This document shows positions 17,780-25,806 of a DNA stretch of 64,000 bases, piece after piece. Source of the stretch: Dyadobacter fermentans (GTDB taxonomy: Bacteria; Bacteroidota; Bacteroidia; Cytophagales; Spirosomataceae); assembly GCF_019924045.1 (NCBI RefSeq), contig NZ_JAHXBN010000010.1, positions 806,001-870,000 of the forward strand, read 5' to 3'. Position 1 is the stretch's first letter. The number at the start of each line of letters is the position of its first letter. The position numbers were made by a program, and so were the translations under genes. The notes beneath the pieces are model-generated. The model was not told where the DNA came from and searched no databases. It saw only the letters and a list, made by a program, of their open reading frames with translations.

Positions 17780-19807
17780 ATGAGAAAAAAGATAGCAATA
17801 GCGCAGTTCGCTTGTCTGTTTGCAGTCCTGTTGTCCGGCTTTCGGTTCCATATGGAGCCGAAAGCCGGCGCTCCGGTACAGGCGGACGTCTGTATTTACG
17901 GTGCGACAGCGGCCGGGGTGATCGCGGCCTACACGGCTAAGAAAATGGGCAAGTCCGTCGTACTGATCGAACCCGGCGGGCACTTGGGCGGCATGACTTC
18001 CGGAGGGCTGGGGTATACCGACATTGGTAATAAATACGCCATCACCGGCCTTTCCAGGGACTTTTACCGTCGCATTGGCAAGCATTATGGCAAGTTCGAG
18101 CAATGGACATTTGAGCCAAGCGTGGCTAAGAAGTATTTGCAGCAGTACCTGGATGAAGCGGGGATCAGGGTCATTTACCAAAACCGGATCATTAGCGCCA
18201 GCAAATCGGGTGCGGAGATCAAGTCCATTGTTTTGGAAAACAGTATCAAACCGGAGGCAAGAACGAACCAGACCATTATTGCCAAAATGTATCTCGACTG
18301 TACCTACGAAGGTGATCTGATGGCCAAAGCCGGCGTGAAGTATGCTGTCGGCCGCGAGGCGAATAGCGATTACAACGAGACGATCAACGGGGTTCAGCTC
18401 ATGAAAGGACACCAGTTGCCTGACGGAATTGATCCCTATAAAATCGAAGGAAAGCCCGAAAGCGGCTTGCTGTGGGGCGTTTCCGCTGCCAAACTGGAAC
18501 CGAACGGCACGGGCGATAAAAAAGTGCAGGCTTATAACTACCGCATTTGCCTCACCTCCGATCCGAACAATATGGTACCCATTACCAAACCGGAAGGCTA
18601 CGATCCGACGCATTTCGAGCTCCTCGCACGCCTGATCGCCAGACAACCGGAACGGAAAGCGCTGAATGATTACTTCATTTGGAGTAAAATGCCGAACAAT
18701 AAAACCGACATCAATAACCGCAACGGTTTCTCGACCGACATGATTGGCATGAACTACGATTACCCGGATGCCGATTACAAGAAGCGCGCGGAGATTATCA
18801 AGGCCCACGAAACCTACACCAAGGGCCTGCTCTACTTCTTCGGGCACGACCCCCGGGTACCCGCGGAACTGCGCGAGGCTATGCTGAAATGGGGCTATCC
18901 CAAAGACGAATACGTGGAAACCGGCAACTGGTCGCCGCAACTGTATGTGCGTGAGGCACGCCGGATGATCGGCAGCTATGTCATGACCCAGGCGAATTGT
19001 GAAGGCAAGGAGGTGGTGAAAGACGGTGTGGGAATGGCTGCTTACACCATGGACTCGCACAATATCCAGCGCATTGTGATCAATGGCATGGCTAAAAATG
19101 AAGGGAATGTTGAGATCGGCGGATTCGGGCCTTACCCGATCGCTTACGGCTCGCTCGTGCCGAAAGAAAAGGAATGTACCAATTTGCTGGTACCTGTCTG
19201 CCTTTCCGCGACGCACATTGCCTACGGCTCTATCCGCATGGAACCGGTGTTTATGGTACTGGCCCAATCGTCGGCCGTCGCCGCGGTAATGGCTATCGAT
19301 TCGAAAAAAAGCGTGCAGCGGATCGATATCGCCAAATTGCAGGCAAAGCTCAAAACCGACCCGCTCGTAAACGGCAAAACGCCCGAAATACTTGTCGATA
19401 ATGAGGATAACAATGTCTCCATTAAAGGAAACTGGCAGCCAGTCAAAAAAGGAGGATACGGCCCGTCGTTCCTGGCAACTTCCGAAAGCGGCCAGAATGG
19501 CGGCACTGTCACCTTCACACCTGAAATCGCAGCTCCCGGCAACTACCAGATCTACGTTTATTTCCCCAAAGTGGCTAAACCTGCTTCGGAAATAAAGCTT
19601 TCGGTGCAGGCGGGCAGCGAAACCAAAAACATTTCAGTGCTGGAAAAAGACATTATCGTAGAAGGCCAGACTTCCGGCGAATGGTACCACCTAGGTAAGT
19701 TCAACCTACCCAAAGGCAATGCGTCCTCGGTAAACATTTCGGCGGAAGGGGCGTCAGGGGCGGTGGCGGCCGACGCGGTGCTGTTTGTGCCGGTCGCGGA
19801 GCGCTGA
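17780..19807 (+). CDS. Secreted FAD-dependent oxidoreductase with C-terminal golvesin/xanthan-lyase-like domain
   Basis: 675 aa. The N-terminus is signal-like, followed by an FAD-binding Rossmann fold (about 36-70, DVCIYGATAAGVIAA and later GGHLGGMTSGGLG), which marks the FAD_oxidored family. The middle carries DCTYEGDLMAKAGVKY and VGREANS. The last 125 residues (about 548-675) form a beta-sandwich resembling the golvesin/xanthan-lyase C-terminal carbohydrate-binding-like domain (GYGPSFLATSES, PGNYQIYVYFP, AADAVLFVP). Such enzymes are often called xanthan lyase by transfer; the reaction is unknown. A paralogue lacking the C-terminal domain follows. Confidence 0.82.
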   Translation: MRKKIAIAQFACLFAVLLSGFRFHMEPKAGAPVQADVCIYGATAAGVIAAYTAKKMGKSVVLIEPGGHLGGMTSGGLGYTDIGNKYAITGLSRDFYRRIGKHYGKFEQWTFEPSVAKKYLQQYLDEAGIRVIYQNRIISASKSGAEIKSIVLENSIKPEARTNQTIIAKMYLDCTYEGDLMAKAGVKYAVGREANSDYNETINGVQLMKGHQLPDGIDPYKIEGKPESGLLWGVSAAKLEPNGTGDKKVQAYNYRICLTSDPNNMVPITKPEGYDPTHFELLARLIARQPERKALNDYFIWSKMPNNKTDINNRNGFSTDMIGMNYDYPDADYKKRAEIIKAHETYTKGLLYFFGHDPRVPAELREAMLKWGYPKDEYVETGNWSPQLYVREARRMIGSYVMTQANCEGKEVVKDGVGMAAYTMDSHNIQRIVINGMAKNEGNVEIGGFGPYPIAYGSLVPKEKECTNLLVPVCLSATHIAYGSIRMEPVFMVLAQSSAVAAVMAIDSKKSVQRIDIAKLQAKLKTDPLVNGKTPEILVDNEDNNVSIKGNWQPVKKGGYGPSFLATSESGQNGGTVTFTPEIAAPGNYQIYVYFPKVAKPASEIKLSVQAGSETKNISVLEKDIIVEGQTSGEWYHLGKFNLPKGNASSVNISAEGASGAVAADAVLFVPVAER

Positions 19808-19808
19808 G

Positions 19809-19885
19809 CGACTGCTGACGGCCGATCATAGACCACAGACGATAGACCTAGCAGTCGGCGGTCAGCGGTCGATGGTCCATGGTCA
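19809..19885. repeat. Heptamer word array, 11 units
   Basis: The 115-base gap between the two FAD oxidoreductase genes is filled by eleven consecutive 7-mers in one frame: cgactgc, tgacggc, cgatcat, agaccac, agacgat, agaccta, then gcagtcg, gcggtca, gcggtcg, atggtcc, atggtca. The first six mostly carry GAC at positions 2-4; the last five carry GTC at positions 4-6, so the two halves are the same vocabulary inverted. The first left unit is the exact reverse complement of the first right unit. Confidence 0.85.
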
Positions 19886-19921
19886 CTAACGACAACTAAT
19901 CAATCTCAACTCCAAACATTA

Positions 19922-21565
19922 ATGAGAAAAATACTATTAATAGCCGCATTCCTCATAACCCAAATCGCATCGCCATCTGCATTCGCGCAGTCCTATGAAG
20001 CCGATGTGATCGTTTACGGCGGTACTTGCGCGGCGGTGACGGCGGCGGTGCAGGTGATCAAATCCGGGAAAACGGTGCTTGTAGTCTCGCCCGACAAGCA
20101 TTTGGGCGGACTTTCGTCCGGCGGGCTGGGCTTCACCGATACCGGTAACAAATCGGTGATCGGCGGCCTTGCACGTGAGTTTTACCACCGTGTTTACCAG
20201 CATTACGATACGCCTGACGGCTGGCATTGGCAGAAAAAGGAAGAATACGGCAACAAAGGCCAGGGCACCGTGGCTATGGATGGCGCCGAGCGCACGATGT
20301 GGATATTCGAACCGCACGTGGCTGAGCAGGTTTTTGAGGATTTTGTGAAAGAAAACAACATCAAAATCTTCCGCGACGAATGGCTGGACCGCAGCAAAAG
20401 CGGCGTGCAGAAAAGCAAAGGCCGGATTACTTCTTTGAAAACGCTCAGCGGCAAGACATTCAAAGGCAAGATGTTCATTGACGCTACCTACGAAGGTGAC
20501 CTGATGGCCGCCGCCGGTGTAAAGTACCACGTCGGACGTGAGGCCAACAGCGTTTACAATGAAGAATGGAACGGAATCCAGGCGGGCGTTTTCCAGCACA
20601 GGCACTATTTCGCCAAGAATATCAGTCCTTATAAGGTGGAAGGCGATCCTAAAAGCGGCTTGCTGCCTTACGTTACGGCGGAAAAAATCGGTAAGAATGG
20701 GGAAGGTGATCATAAAATTCAGGCCTATTGCTTTCGCATGTGCCTCTCGTCGCACCCCGACAACCGCATTCCGTTCGCGAAGCCGGAAGGGTACGATCCG
20801 GGCAAGTATGAGCTCCTCGCCCGCGTGTATAAGGCGGGCTGGACCGAAACCTTCGACAAATACGACCCCATCCCCAACCGTAAGACGGATACCAACAACC
20901 ATGGCCCGTTCAGTACGGACTTCATTGGCCAGAACTACGATTATCCCGATGCTTCTTATGAGCGCCGCAAGGAGATCATCAAGGAGCATGAAGTGTATCA
21001 GAAAGGCCTGATGTACTTTCTGACCAATGACCCGGCGGTACCGGCAGATGTGCGAGCCAAGATGAGTGAATGGGGTTTGCCGAAAGACGAGTTCAAGGAC
21101 AATGGCGGCTGGCCGCACCAGATCTACGTCCGCGAAGCACGTCGTATGTTAGGGAAAAGCGTGATGACCGAGAATGAGACGCTGGGCAAGAAAGCGGTGG
21201 AACAATCCGTAGGCATGGGCTCGTACTCACTCGATGCGCATAATGCGCAGCGCTATGTGAAGGAGGATGGTTTCGTGCAGAACGAGGGCGATATCGGCGT
21301 ACATCCCAAAACACCTTACAGCATTTCCTATGGCTCCATTGTTCCTAAAAAAGCGGAATGCGAAAATCTGCTGGTGCCGGTGTGCGTGTCGGCGTCGCAT
21401 ATTGCTTACGGGTCGATTCGTATGGAACCGGTGTTCATGATCCTGGGCCAAAGCGCGGCTACTGCTGCGGTACAGGCGATCGACGGTAAACAGGCCGTTC
21501 AGGACATCGATTATGCCAAATTGAAGGAGCAGCTTTTAAAAGACAAGCAGAAACTTGAACTGTAA
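19922..21565 (+). CDS. Secreted FAD-dependent oxidoreductase (paralogue)
   Basis: 547 aa with a signal peptide ending in SAFAQ and an FAD_oxidored fold (ADVIVYGGTCAAVTAA about 28-43, then HLGGLSSGGLGFTD). It aligns along its whole length with the oxidoreductase just upstream, sharing for example TYEGDLMAAAGVKY, VGREANS, YGSIVPKKAECENLLVPV and AYGSIRMEPVFM, but lacks the C-terminal beta-sandwich. A tandem duplication followed by domain loss or gain is likely. Expected in the periplasm; substrate unknown. Confidence 0.83.
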   Translation: MRKILLIAAFLITQIASPSAFAQSYEADVIVYGGTCAAVTAAVQVIKSGKTVLVVSPDKHLGGLSSGGLGFTDTGNKSVIGGLAREFYHRVYQHYDTPDGWHWQKKEEYGNKGQGTVAMDGAERTMWIFEPHVAEQVFEDFVKENNIKIFRDEWLDRSKSGVQKSKGRITSLKTLSGKTFKGKMFIDATYEGDLMAAAGVKYHVGREANSVYNEEWNGIQAGVFQHRHYFAKNISPYKVEGDPKSGLLPYVTAEKIGKNGEGDHKIQAYCFRMCLSSHPDNRIPFAKPEGYDPGKYELLARVYKAGWTETFDKYDPIPNRKTDTNNHGPFSTDFIGQNYDYPDASYERRKEIIKEHEVYQKGLMYFLTNDPAVPADVRAKMSEWGLPKDEFKDNGGWPHQIYVREARRMLGKSVMTENETLGKKAVEQSVGMGSYSLDAHNAQRYVKEDGFVQNEGDIGVHPKTPYSISYGSIVPKKAECENLLVPVCVSASHIAYGSIRMEPVFMILGQSAATAAVQAIDGKQAVQDIDYAKLKEQLLKDKQKLEL

Positions 21566-21648
21566 GCACTTGCCTGATATGAAACTTACAGAGGGTGCGG
21601 ATTTTTCAAAACAAAACTTTCTCTTTAAATTTTATTAATTTACCAACG

Positions 21649-21679
21649 AATAGCCGGGCTTATGTCCGGCTATTTGCAT
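21649..21679 (+). terminator. Terminator-like hairpin before the MFS gene
   Basis: Perfect 9-bp stem AATAGCCGG / CCGGCTATT with an 8-base loop, ending 25 bases before the MFS start codon. The T tail is short (TTTG), so termination may be partial. Confidence 0.55.
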
Positions 21680-21698
21680 AATATTGCAAGTTATTCCG

Positions 21699-22961
21699 AT
21701 GAAACCCATACAAAATCAAATGTCATCCGTCACAGCAACGCGCTCAGACGCTTCCTACCTTTTCAGTGCTCCCGTAATTGTCGCTGCCCTTGGTTACTTC
21801 GTAGATATTTATGATTTGCTCCTTTTCGGGATCGTGCGCCTGCCGAGTCTGGCTGCATTGGGCCTCTCCGAAGCGGACATTTCCGTCACCGGCGCCAGTA
21901 TTCTGAACTGGCAAATGACCGGGCTGCTCATCGGCGGGATATTGTGGGGTGTACTGGGAGACAAGAAAGGGCGCCTTTCTGTACTATTCGGCTCCATTAT
22001 CACTTACTCCCTCGCCAACATCGCGTGCGGCTTCGTGCAGGATGTGACGGTTTACAAAACGCTCCGTTTCATTGCCGGTATCGGTCTGGCGGGTGAGCTG
22101 GGCGCGGGTATCACGCTGGTTTCCGAAATCCTTCCCAAGCACTTGCGCGCGATTGGGACTTCGCTGGTGGCGGGTATTGGTTTGCTGGGTGCGGTGGTTG
22201 CCTATTTTACGGTAGAGTTTTTCGATTGGCGCTATGCTTATTTCATCGGCGGCGGGCTGGGTATTTCGTTGCTTCTCCTTCGGATAGGCGTTTTCGAATC
22301 GGGTATTTTCAAGGATTTGAAAGAAAAGGAGCATATCGAGAAGGGTAACTTCTTTGCATTGTTTACCAATAAAGACAGGCTCGGAAGATATCTCAGGTGC
22401 ATTGGGATCGGGCTTCCTACATGGTTTGTGATCGGTATACTGGCTACCTTCAGCAACGAATTCGGCAAGGCATTGGGCATTGCAGAGCCTATCAAGCCGG
22501 GCCTTTCCATCATGTGGTGCTATGTCGGCCTGTCGGTAGGCGACCTTTGCAGCGGGTTCATCAGCCACTGGCTCGAATCGCGCAAGAAGGCAGTTTTCTA
22601 CCTCATGCTATTTACACTGGTATTCAGCCTGGTTTATCTTTTTGCAGGTATTAAATCGGCCTCGCTTTTCTATACAATCGCCACTTTGCTGGGCTTCGGG
22701 ATCGGTTACTGGGCTATGTTCGTGACCATTGGGGCAGAGCAATTCGGTACCAACCTGCGGGCTACGGCAGCTACTACCGTACCCAACATGGTACGCGGCA
22801 CGGTAGTGGGAATGACTACATTATTTGCTATTTTTAAAGATTCTTTCACGGTCATTCAGGCTGGTGCGCTCGTGGGGCTGATCTGTTTTGCAATAGGTAT
22901 CTTCTGCATTCTTACCATCCCCGAAACACATGGTCGCGATCTCGACTTTCTCGAAGAATGA
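21699..22961 (+). CDS. MFS transporter
   Basis: 420 aa from ATG 21699 (a TTG five codons upstream is possible but less likely). Twelve hydrophobic segments are discernible. The loop between helices 2 and 3 reads GVLGDKKGRLSVLF, the major-facilitator signature, and its counterpart after helix 8 is present as SHWLESRKK. N-terminal YFVDIYDLLLFGIVR resembles the metabolite:proton symporter branch (sugar or organic acid). Located after two FAD oxidoreductases, it may carry their product inward. Substrate inferred only from context. Confidence 0.88.
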   Translation: MKPIQNQMSSVTATRSDASYLFSAPVIVAALGYFVDIYDLLLFGIVRLPSLAALGLSEADISVTGASILNWQMTGLLIGGILWGVLGDKKGRLSVLFGSIITYSLANIACGFVQDVTVYKTLRFIAGIGLAGELGAGITLVSEILPKHLRAIGTSLVAGIGLLGAVVAYFTVEFFDWRYAYFIGGGLGISLLLLRIGVFESGIFKDLKEKEHIEKGNFFALFTNKDRLGRYLRCIGIGLPTWFVIGILATFSNEFGKALGIAEPIKPGLSIMWCYVGLSVGDLCSGFISHWLESRKKAVFYLMLFTLVFSLVYLFAGIKSASLFYTIATLLGFGIGYWAMFVTIGAEQFGTNLRATAATTVPNMVRGTVVGMTTLFAIFKDSFTVIQAGALVGLICFAIGIFCILTIPETHGRDLDFLEE

Positions 22962-22980
22962 CGCTTTGGCTGGCGTGGCC

Positions 22981-23110
22981 AGGTGTGGTCAAGGGTAGTC
23001 ATGAGTAGTCAGGAATGGTCAGGTGTTGTCAAGAATGGTCAGGTGTAGTCAAGAATAGTCGGGTGTAGTCAAGAATAGTCAGGTGTAGTCAATGGTGGTC
23101 AGGTATAGTC
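22981..23110 (+). repeat. Decamer array, 13 units ending in GTC
   Basis: Thirteen consecutive 10-mers with no gap, each ending in GTC: for example aggtgtggtc, aagggtagtc, atgagtagtc, aggaatggtc, aagaatagtc (twice) and aggtgtagtc (twice). Consensus ARGNRTRGTC, with alternating AGGTGTAGTC and AAGAATAGTC units in the centre. Units vary, so it is not a simple microsatellite. A second array in the same 10-bp register follows 20 bases later. No coding potential. Confidence 0.9.
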
Positions 23111-23130
23111 AGAGAGAGAAAGAAATTTTT

Positions 23131-23210
23131 TACAATGACAATCAATGACAATCAATGACAATCAATGACAATCAATGACAAATCCTGACAATGCTTGACA
23201 AAGAGTGACA
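23131..23210 (+). repeat. Decamer array, 8 units ending in TGACA
   Basis: Eight consecutive 10-mers ending in TGACA: tacaatgaca, atcaatgaca (four copies), aatcctgaca, atgcttgaca, aagagtgaca. TGAC is the reverse complement of the GTCA core of the array at 22981-23110, and the two arrays share the same 10-bp register across a 20-base spacer, so they oppose each other. It lies 45 bases before a start codon and is probably in a 5' leader. Confidence 0.9.
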
Positions 23211-23254
23211 AGTAACAATACAAGTAAAGACGTTCAAACAAAATAGAAACGAAA

Positions 23255-23776
23255 ATGGAGAGACGCGTAGCGCTTAAAAGCATGGCGGTGGCCATGGGCG
23301 CCATGGCGGGTTTGCCTTCCTGGGCATCCGGTTGGAACAAGAGTGCGGTGGCGAAGAGCGGGTTGCTTTCGGCAGACCAATCCAAAAACCTTACGATGAT
23401 CGTCGAAACCATTATCCCTAAGACCGACACGCCGGGAGCGGGAGAGCTGGGAGTAGGGGATTTTGTACAGAAAATGGTGAAGGACTGTTACGATTCCAAA
23501 GCGCAGGCAAGCTTGGCAAGCGGCGTTTCGAATATCGATGAGCAAAGTATTCAGCGTTTCGGGAAGTCGTTTGTAGATGCCAACAAGGAGCAGCGCCTGC
23601 AAATCCTGTCGGATATCGAAAAAGGCAGCGATGCGGCACAGAAAGGCTTTTTCAGCATGGTCAAAAACCTCACAATCCAGGGCTACATGACGTCCGAATT
23701 TGTGATGACCAATATTACCCATTACGAAATGATCCCCGCCCGTTACCATGGGTGTGTACCTGTTAAAAAAGGATAA
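23255..23776 (+). CDS. Gluconate 2-dehydrogenase subunit 3-like protein
   Basis: 173 aa with a Tat-like leader (MERRVALKSMAVAMGAMAG; twin Arg at 3-4) and a Gluconate_2-dh3 domain (about 40-165: LTMIVETIIPKTDTPGAGE, then NITHYEMIPARYHGCVP). These small subunits pair with GMC-type FAD dehydrogenases that oxidise sugars in the periplasm, helping export or folding of the large subunit. The GMC gene follows 142 bases later. The stop codon lies at the edge of a polypurine tract. No cytochrome subunit is encoded nearby. Confidence 0.85.
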   Translation: MERRVALKSMAVAMGAMAGLPSWASGWNKSAVAKSGLLSADQSKNLTMIVETIIPKTDTPGAGELGVGDFVQKMVKDCYDSKAQASLASGVSNIDEQSIQRFGKSFVDANKEQRLQILSDIEKGSDAAQKGFFSMVKNLTIQGYMTSEFVMTNITHYEMIPARYHGCVPVKKG

Positions 23777-23905
23777 AAGGAGGAAAGGGAGGATGAAGGA
23801 AAGGGAAGAAAGGGACTAGAATTTAAGTCATTGAGTCATTAGGTCATTGATTGTTTTTTCTCCCCTTCCTCCATTCTCCCTTTCCTCCCCTTCCTCCCTA
23901 TTTCC
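23771..23905. repeat. Composite polypurine / octamer / polypyrimidine tract
   Basis: Three blocks fill the gap between the two dehydrogenase subunits. 23771-23815 is a near-pure purine tract of AAGGAGG/AAAGGGA words. 23825-23848 is three 8-mers: aagtcatt, gagtcatt, aggtcatt. 23854-23905 is a near-pure pyrimidine tract (CTCCCC, TTCCTCC words) that is approximately the reverse complement of the first. The outer blocks could fold together around the octamers. Confidence 0.85.
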
Positions 23906-23918
23906 ATCAAACCGAACT

Positions 23919-25631
23919 ATGGCAAATTTTAATATAGATAGTAAAAAAGCCCGCACCTACGATGCCATTGTGATTGGCTCTGGGATCAGCGGCGGATGGT
24001 CGGCGAAGGAACTGACCGAAAAAGGCTTGAAGACGCTCGTGCTTGAACGTGGGCGCGATGTGCAGCATATCAAAGATTACCCTACGACGAACATGATGCC
24101 GTGGGAGTTTGAACACCGCGAGCGGCTAACCAAGGAAATTGCCGACGCTAATCCGATCGCGGCGCGTTGCTACAACTTCAAGGAATCGTCGATGCACTTT
24201 TTTGCGAAGGATAACGAGCACCCCTACATCCAGGAAAAACCTTTCGATTGGCTGAGGGGCTATCAGGTGGGCGGAAAGTCGTTGCTTTGGGCGCGGCAAA
24301 CGCAGCGTTGGAGTAAATACGATTTCGAAGGCCCCGCACGTGATCAATTTGCGGTGGAATGGCCGATTGGCTACGACGACCTGGCGCCCTGGTACAGCCA
24401 TGTAGAGAAATTCGCGGGTATTACCGGCAACAAGGACGGCATCGACGCATTGCCCGATGGCGAGTTCCTGCCCCCGCACGACCTGAACTGCGTCGAAAAG
24501 TATTTCAAAGAACAGGTTTCGAAACAATATAAAGACCGCCACATTATCATCGGTCGCGCGGCGCATATTACCGATCCGCAGCAGATTCACCTCGACCAGG
24601 GGCGTGCCAAATGCCAGCATCGCGTGATGTGCGAGCGTGGGTGCCCGTTCGGAGGGTATTTCAGCAGCAATGCGTCTACTATTCCGTGGGCGATGAAAAC
24701 AGGCAATATGACGCTCCGTCCGCATTCGGTGGTGCATTCGATTATCTATGACGATAAGACGCAGAAAGCTTCCGGCGTGCGCGTGATCGACGCGAACACG
24801 AAGCAGATGATTGAGTTTTATGCCAATATCATCTTCCTGAACGCGGCTGCGCTGAACTCCAATCTGGTGTTGCTGAACTCGGTATCCAGCCGCTTCCCGA
24901 ACGGATTAGGTAATGACAACGGCTTGCTGGGTAAGTACGTCGCATTTCATAACTACCGGGCAACGGTTTCAGGGGAATACGAAGGCTTCCTCGATTCGAC
25001 AACCGACGGGAAACGCCCCAATAGCGGCTATATCCCACGTTTCCGTAATGTTTACAAGCAGGAGACCGACTTCTTAAGAGGATATGCTGCCGGCTTTGGA
25101 GCCAACCGCAACACTTATAACGACCGTAACGGCCTGGGCGAATCGCTGAAAGCCGGGTTGCACGAAACCAAATACGGCAATTGGAGCGTGGGCTCTCACA
25201 TGATGGGCGAAACAATCCCGAAAGAGAGCAATTACGTGGCACTCGACAAGGTTGAAAAGGATCCGTTCGGCATGCCGAAACTGAGAATCTCGGTCGATTA
25301 CGACGATAACGACGAGAAGATGATCAAGGATTACATGGAACAGGTGAGCGAAATGTTTACCAAAGCGGGCTTCACCAATGTAAAAACGCACGATAACCAC
25401 CGTAATCCGGGTAACGACATTCACGAAATGGGCGGTGTGCGCATGGGTAAAGATCCCAAGACGTCGCTGCTGAACAAGTGGAATCAATTGCACCATTGCA
25501 AAAACGTTTTCGTGACCGACGGTGCATGTATGACTTCTACCGCGACACAAAACCCTTCGCTTACTTATATGGCGCTCTCTGCCCGAGCAGCCGATTATGC
25601 CGTAAAGCAGATGAAGGCGAAGAATTTGTAA
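23919..25631 (+). CDS. GMC-family FAD sugar dehydrogenase, large subunit
   Basis: 570 aa from ATG 23919; the open frame extends 24 codons upstream only by reading through the pyrimidine tract, giving a low-complexity S/P/F leader, so that start is rejected. FAD-binding IGSGISGGWSAKELTEKG lies at about 15-32. The C-terminal GMC active-site region has HEMGGVRMG and ATQNPSLTYMALSARAADY. C232, C238 and C242 (CX5CX3C) could bind an Fe-S cluster as in bacterial FAD glucose dehydrogenases; that is inference. With the subunit-3 partner it is likely a periplasmic sugar or glycoside C3-type dehydrogenase. Confidence 0.88.
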   Translation: MANFNIDSKKARTYDAIVIGSGISGGWSAKELTEKGLKTLVLERGRDVQHIKDYPTTNMMPWEFEHRERLTKEIADANPIAARCYNFKESSMHFFAKDNEHPYIQEKPFDWLRGYQVGGKSLLWARQTQRWSKYDFEGPARDQFAVEWPIGYDDLAPWYSHVEKFAGITGNKDGIDALPDGEFLPPHDLNCVEKYFKEQVSKQYKDRHIIIGRAAHITDPQQIHLDQGRAKCQHRVMCERGCPFGGYFSSNASTIPWAMKTGNMTLRPHSVVHSIIYDDKTQKASGVRVIDANTKQMIEFYANIIFLNAAALNSNLVLLNSVSSRFPNGLGNDNGLLGKYVAFHNYRATVSGEYEGFLDSTTDGKRPNSGYIPRFRNVYKQETDFLRGYAAGFGANRNTYNDRNGLGESLKAGLHETKYGNWSVGSHMMGETIPKESNYVALDKVEKDPFGMPKLRISVDYDDNDEKMIKDYMEQVSEMFTKAGFTNVKTHDNHRNPGNDIHEMGGVRMGKDPKTSLLNKWNQLHHCKNVFVTDGACMTSTATQNPSLTYMALSARAADYAVKQMKAKNL

Positions 25632-25656
25632 CCTAAAATAACTAGTTTTTGATAAA

Positions 25657-25687
25657 GGCCGCTATTCGCAAGGATAGCGGTTTTTTT
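25657..25687 (+). terminator. Rho-independent terminator
   Basis: CCGCTAT / ATAGCGG stem (25659-25680, loop of 8) followed by seven T residues, 27 bases after the GMC stop codon. Confidence 0.9.
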
Positions 25688-25715
25688 ATTATCCGGTCAG
25701 TTTGGGTTAAGATAT

Positions 25716-25745
25716 GATTTAAAAAAGTTTTAATTTTTTTAAATC
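25716..25745. promoter_or_regulatory. AT-rich palindrome upstream of the second ECF sigma gene
   Basis: Perfect 11-bp inverted repeat GATTTAAAAAA / TTTTTTAAATC with an 8-base spacer, 61 bases before the sigma start codon. Position fits an operator or UP-like element; no regulator can be named. Confidence 0.4.
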
Positions 25746-25806
25746 AAGGGTAAGGGATTTTAAGTGCAAGAAAGTCTTTTAATTATTACATACGAACAGA
25801 TACCCG

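Noticed and set aside
17771..19267. 498-aa ORF on the minus strand
   Set aside because: Shadow of the FAD oxidoreductase gene on the + strand; its translation shows no recognisable domain.
19937..21118. 393-aa ORF on the minus strand
   Set aside because: Antisense to the second FAD oxidoreductase.
22981..23210. CRISPR array
   Set aside because: Units are contiguous 10-mers without unique spacers of 30-40 bases, and no cas genes are near.
23847..23918. Upstream start for the GMC dehydrogenase
   Set aside because: The added 24 residues are a translation of the pyrimidine tract; ATG 23919 starts the conserved fold.
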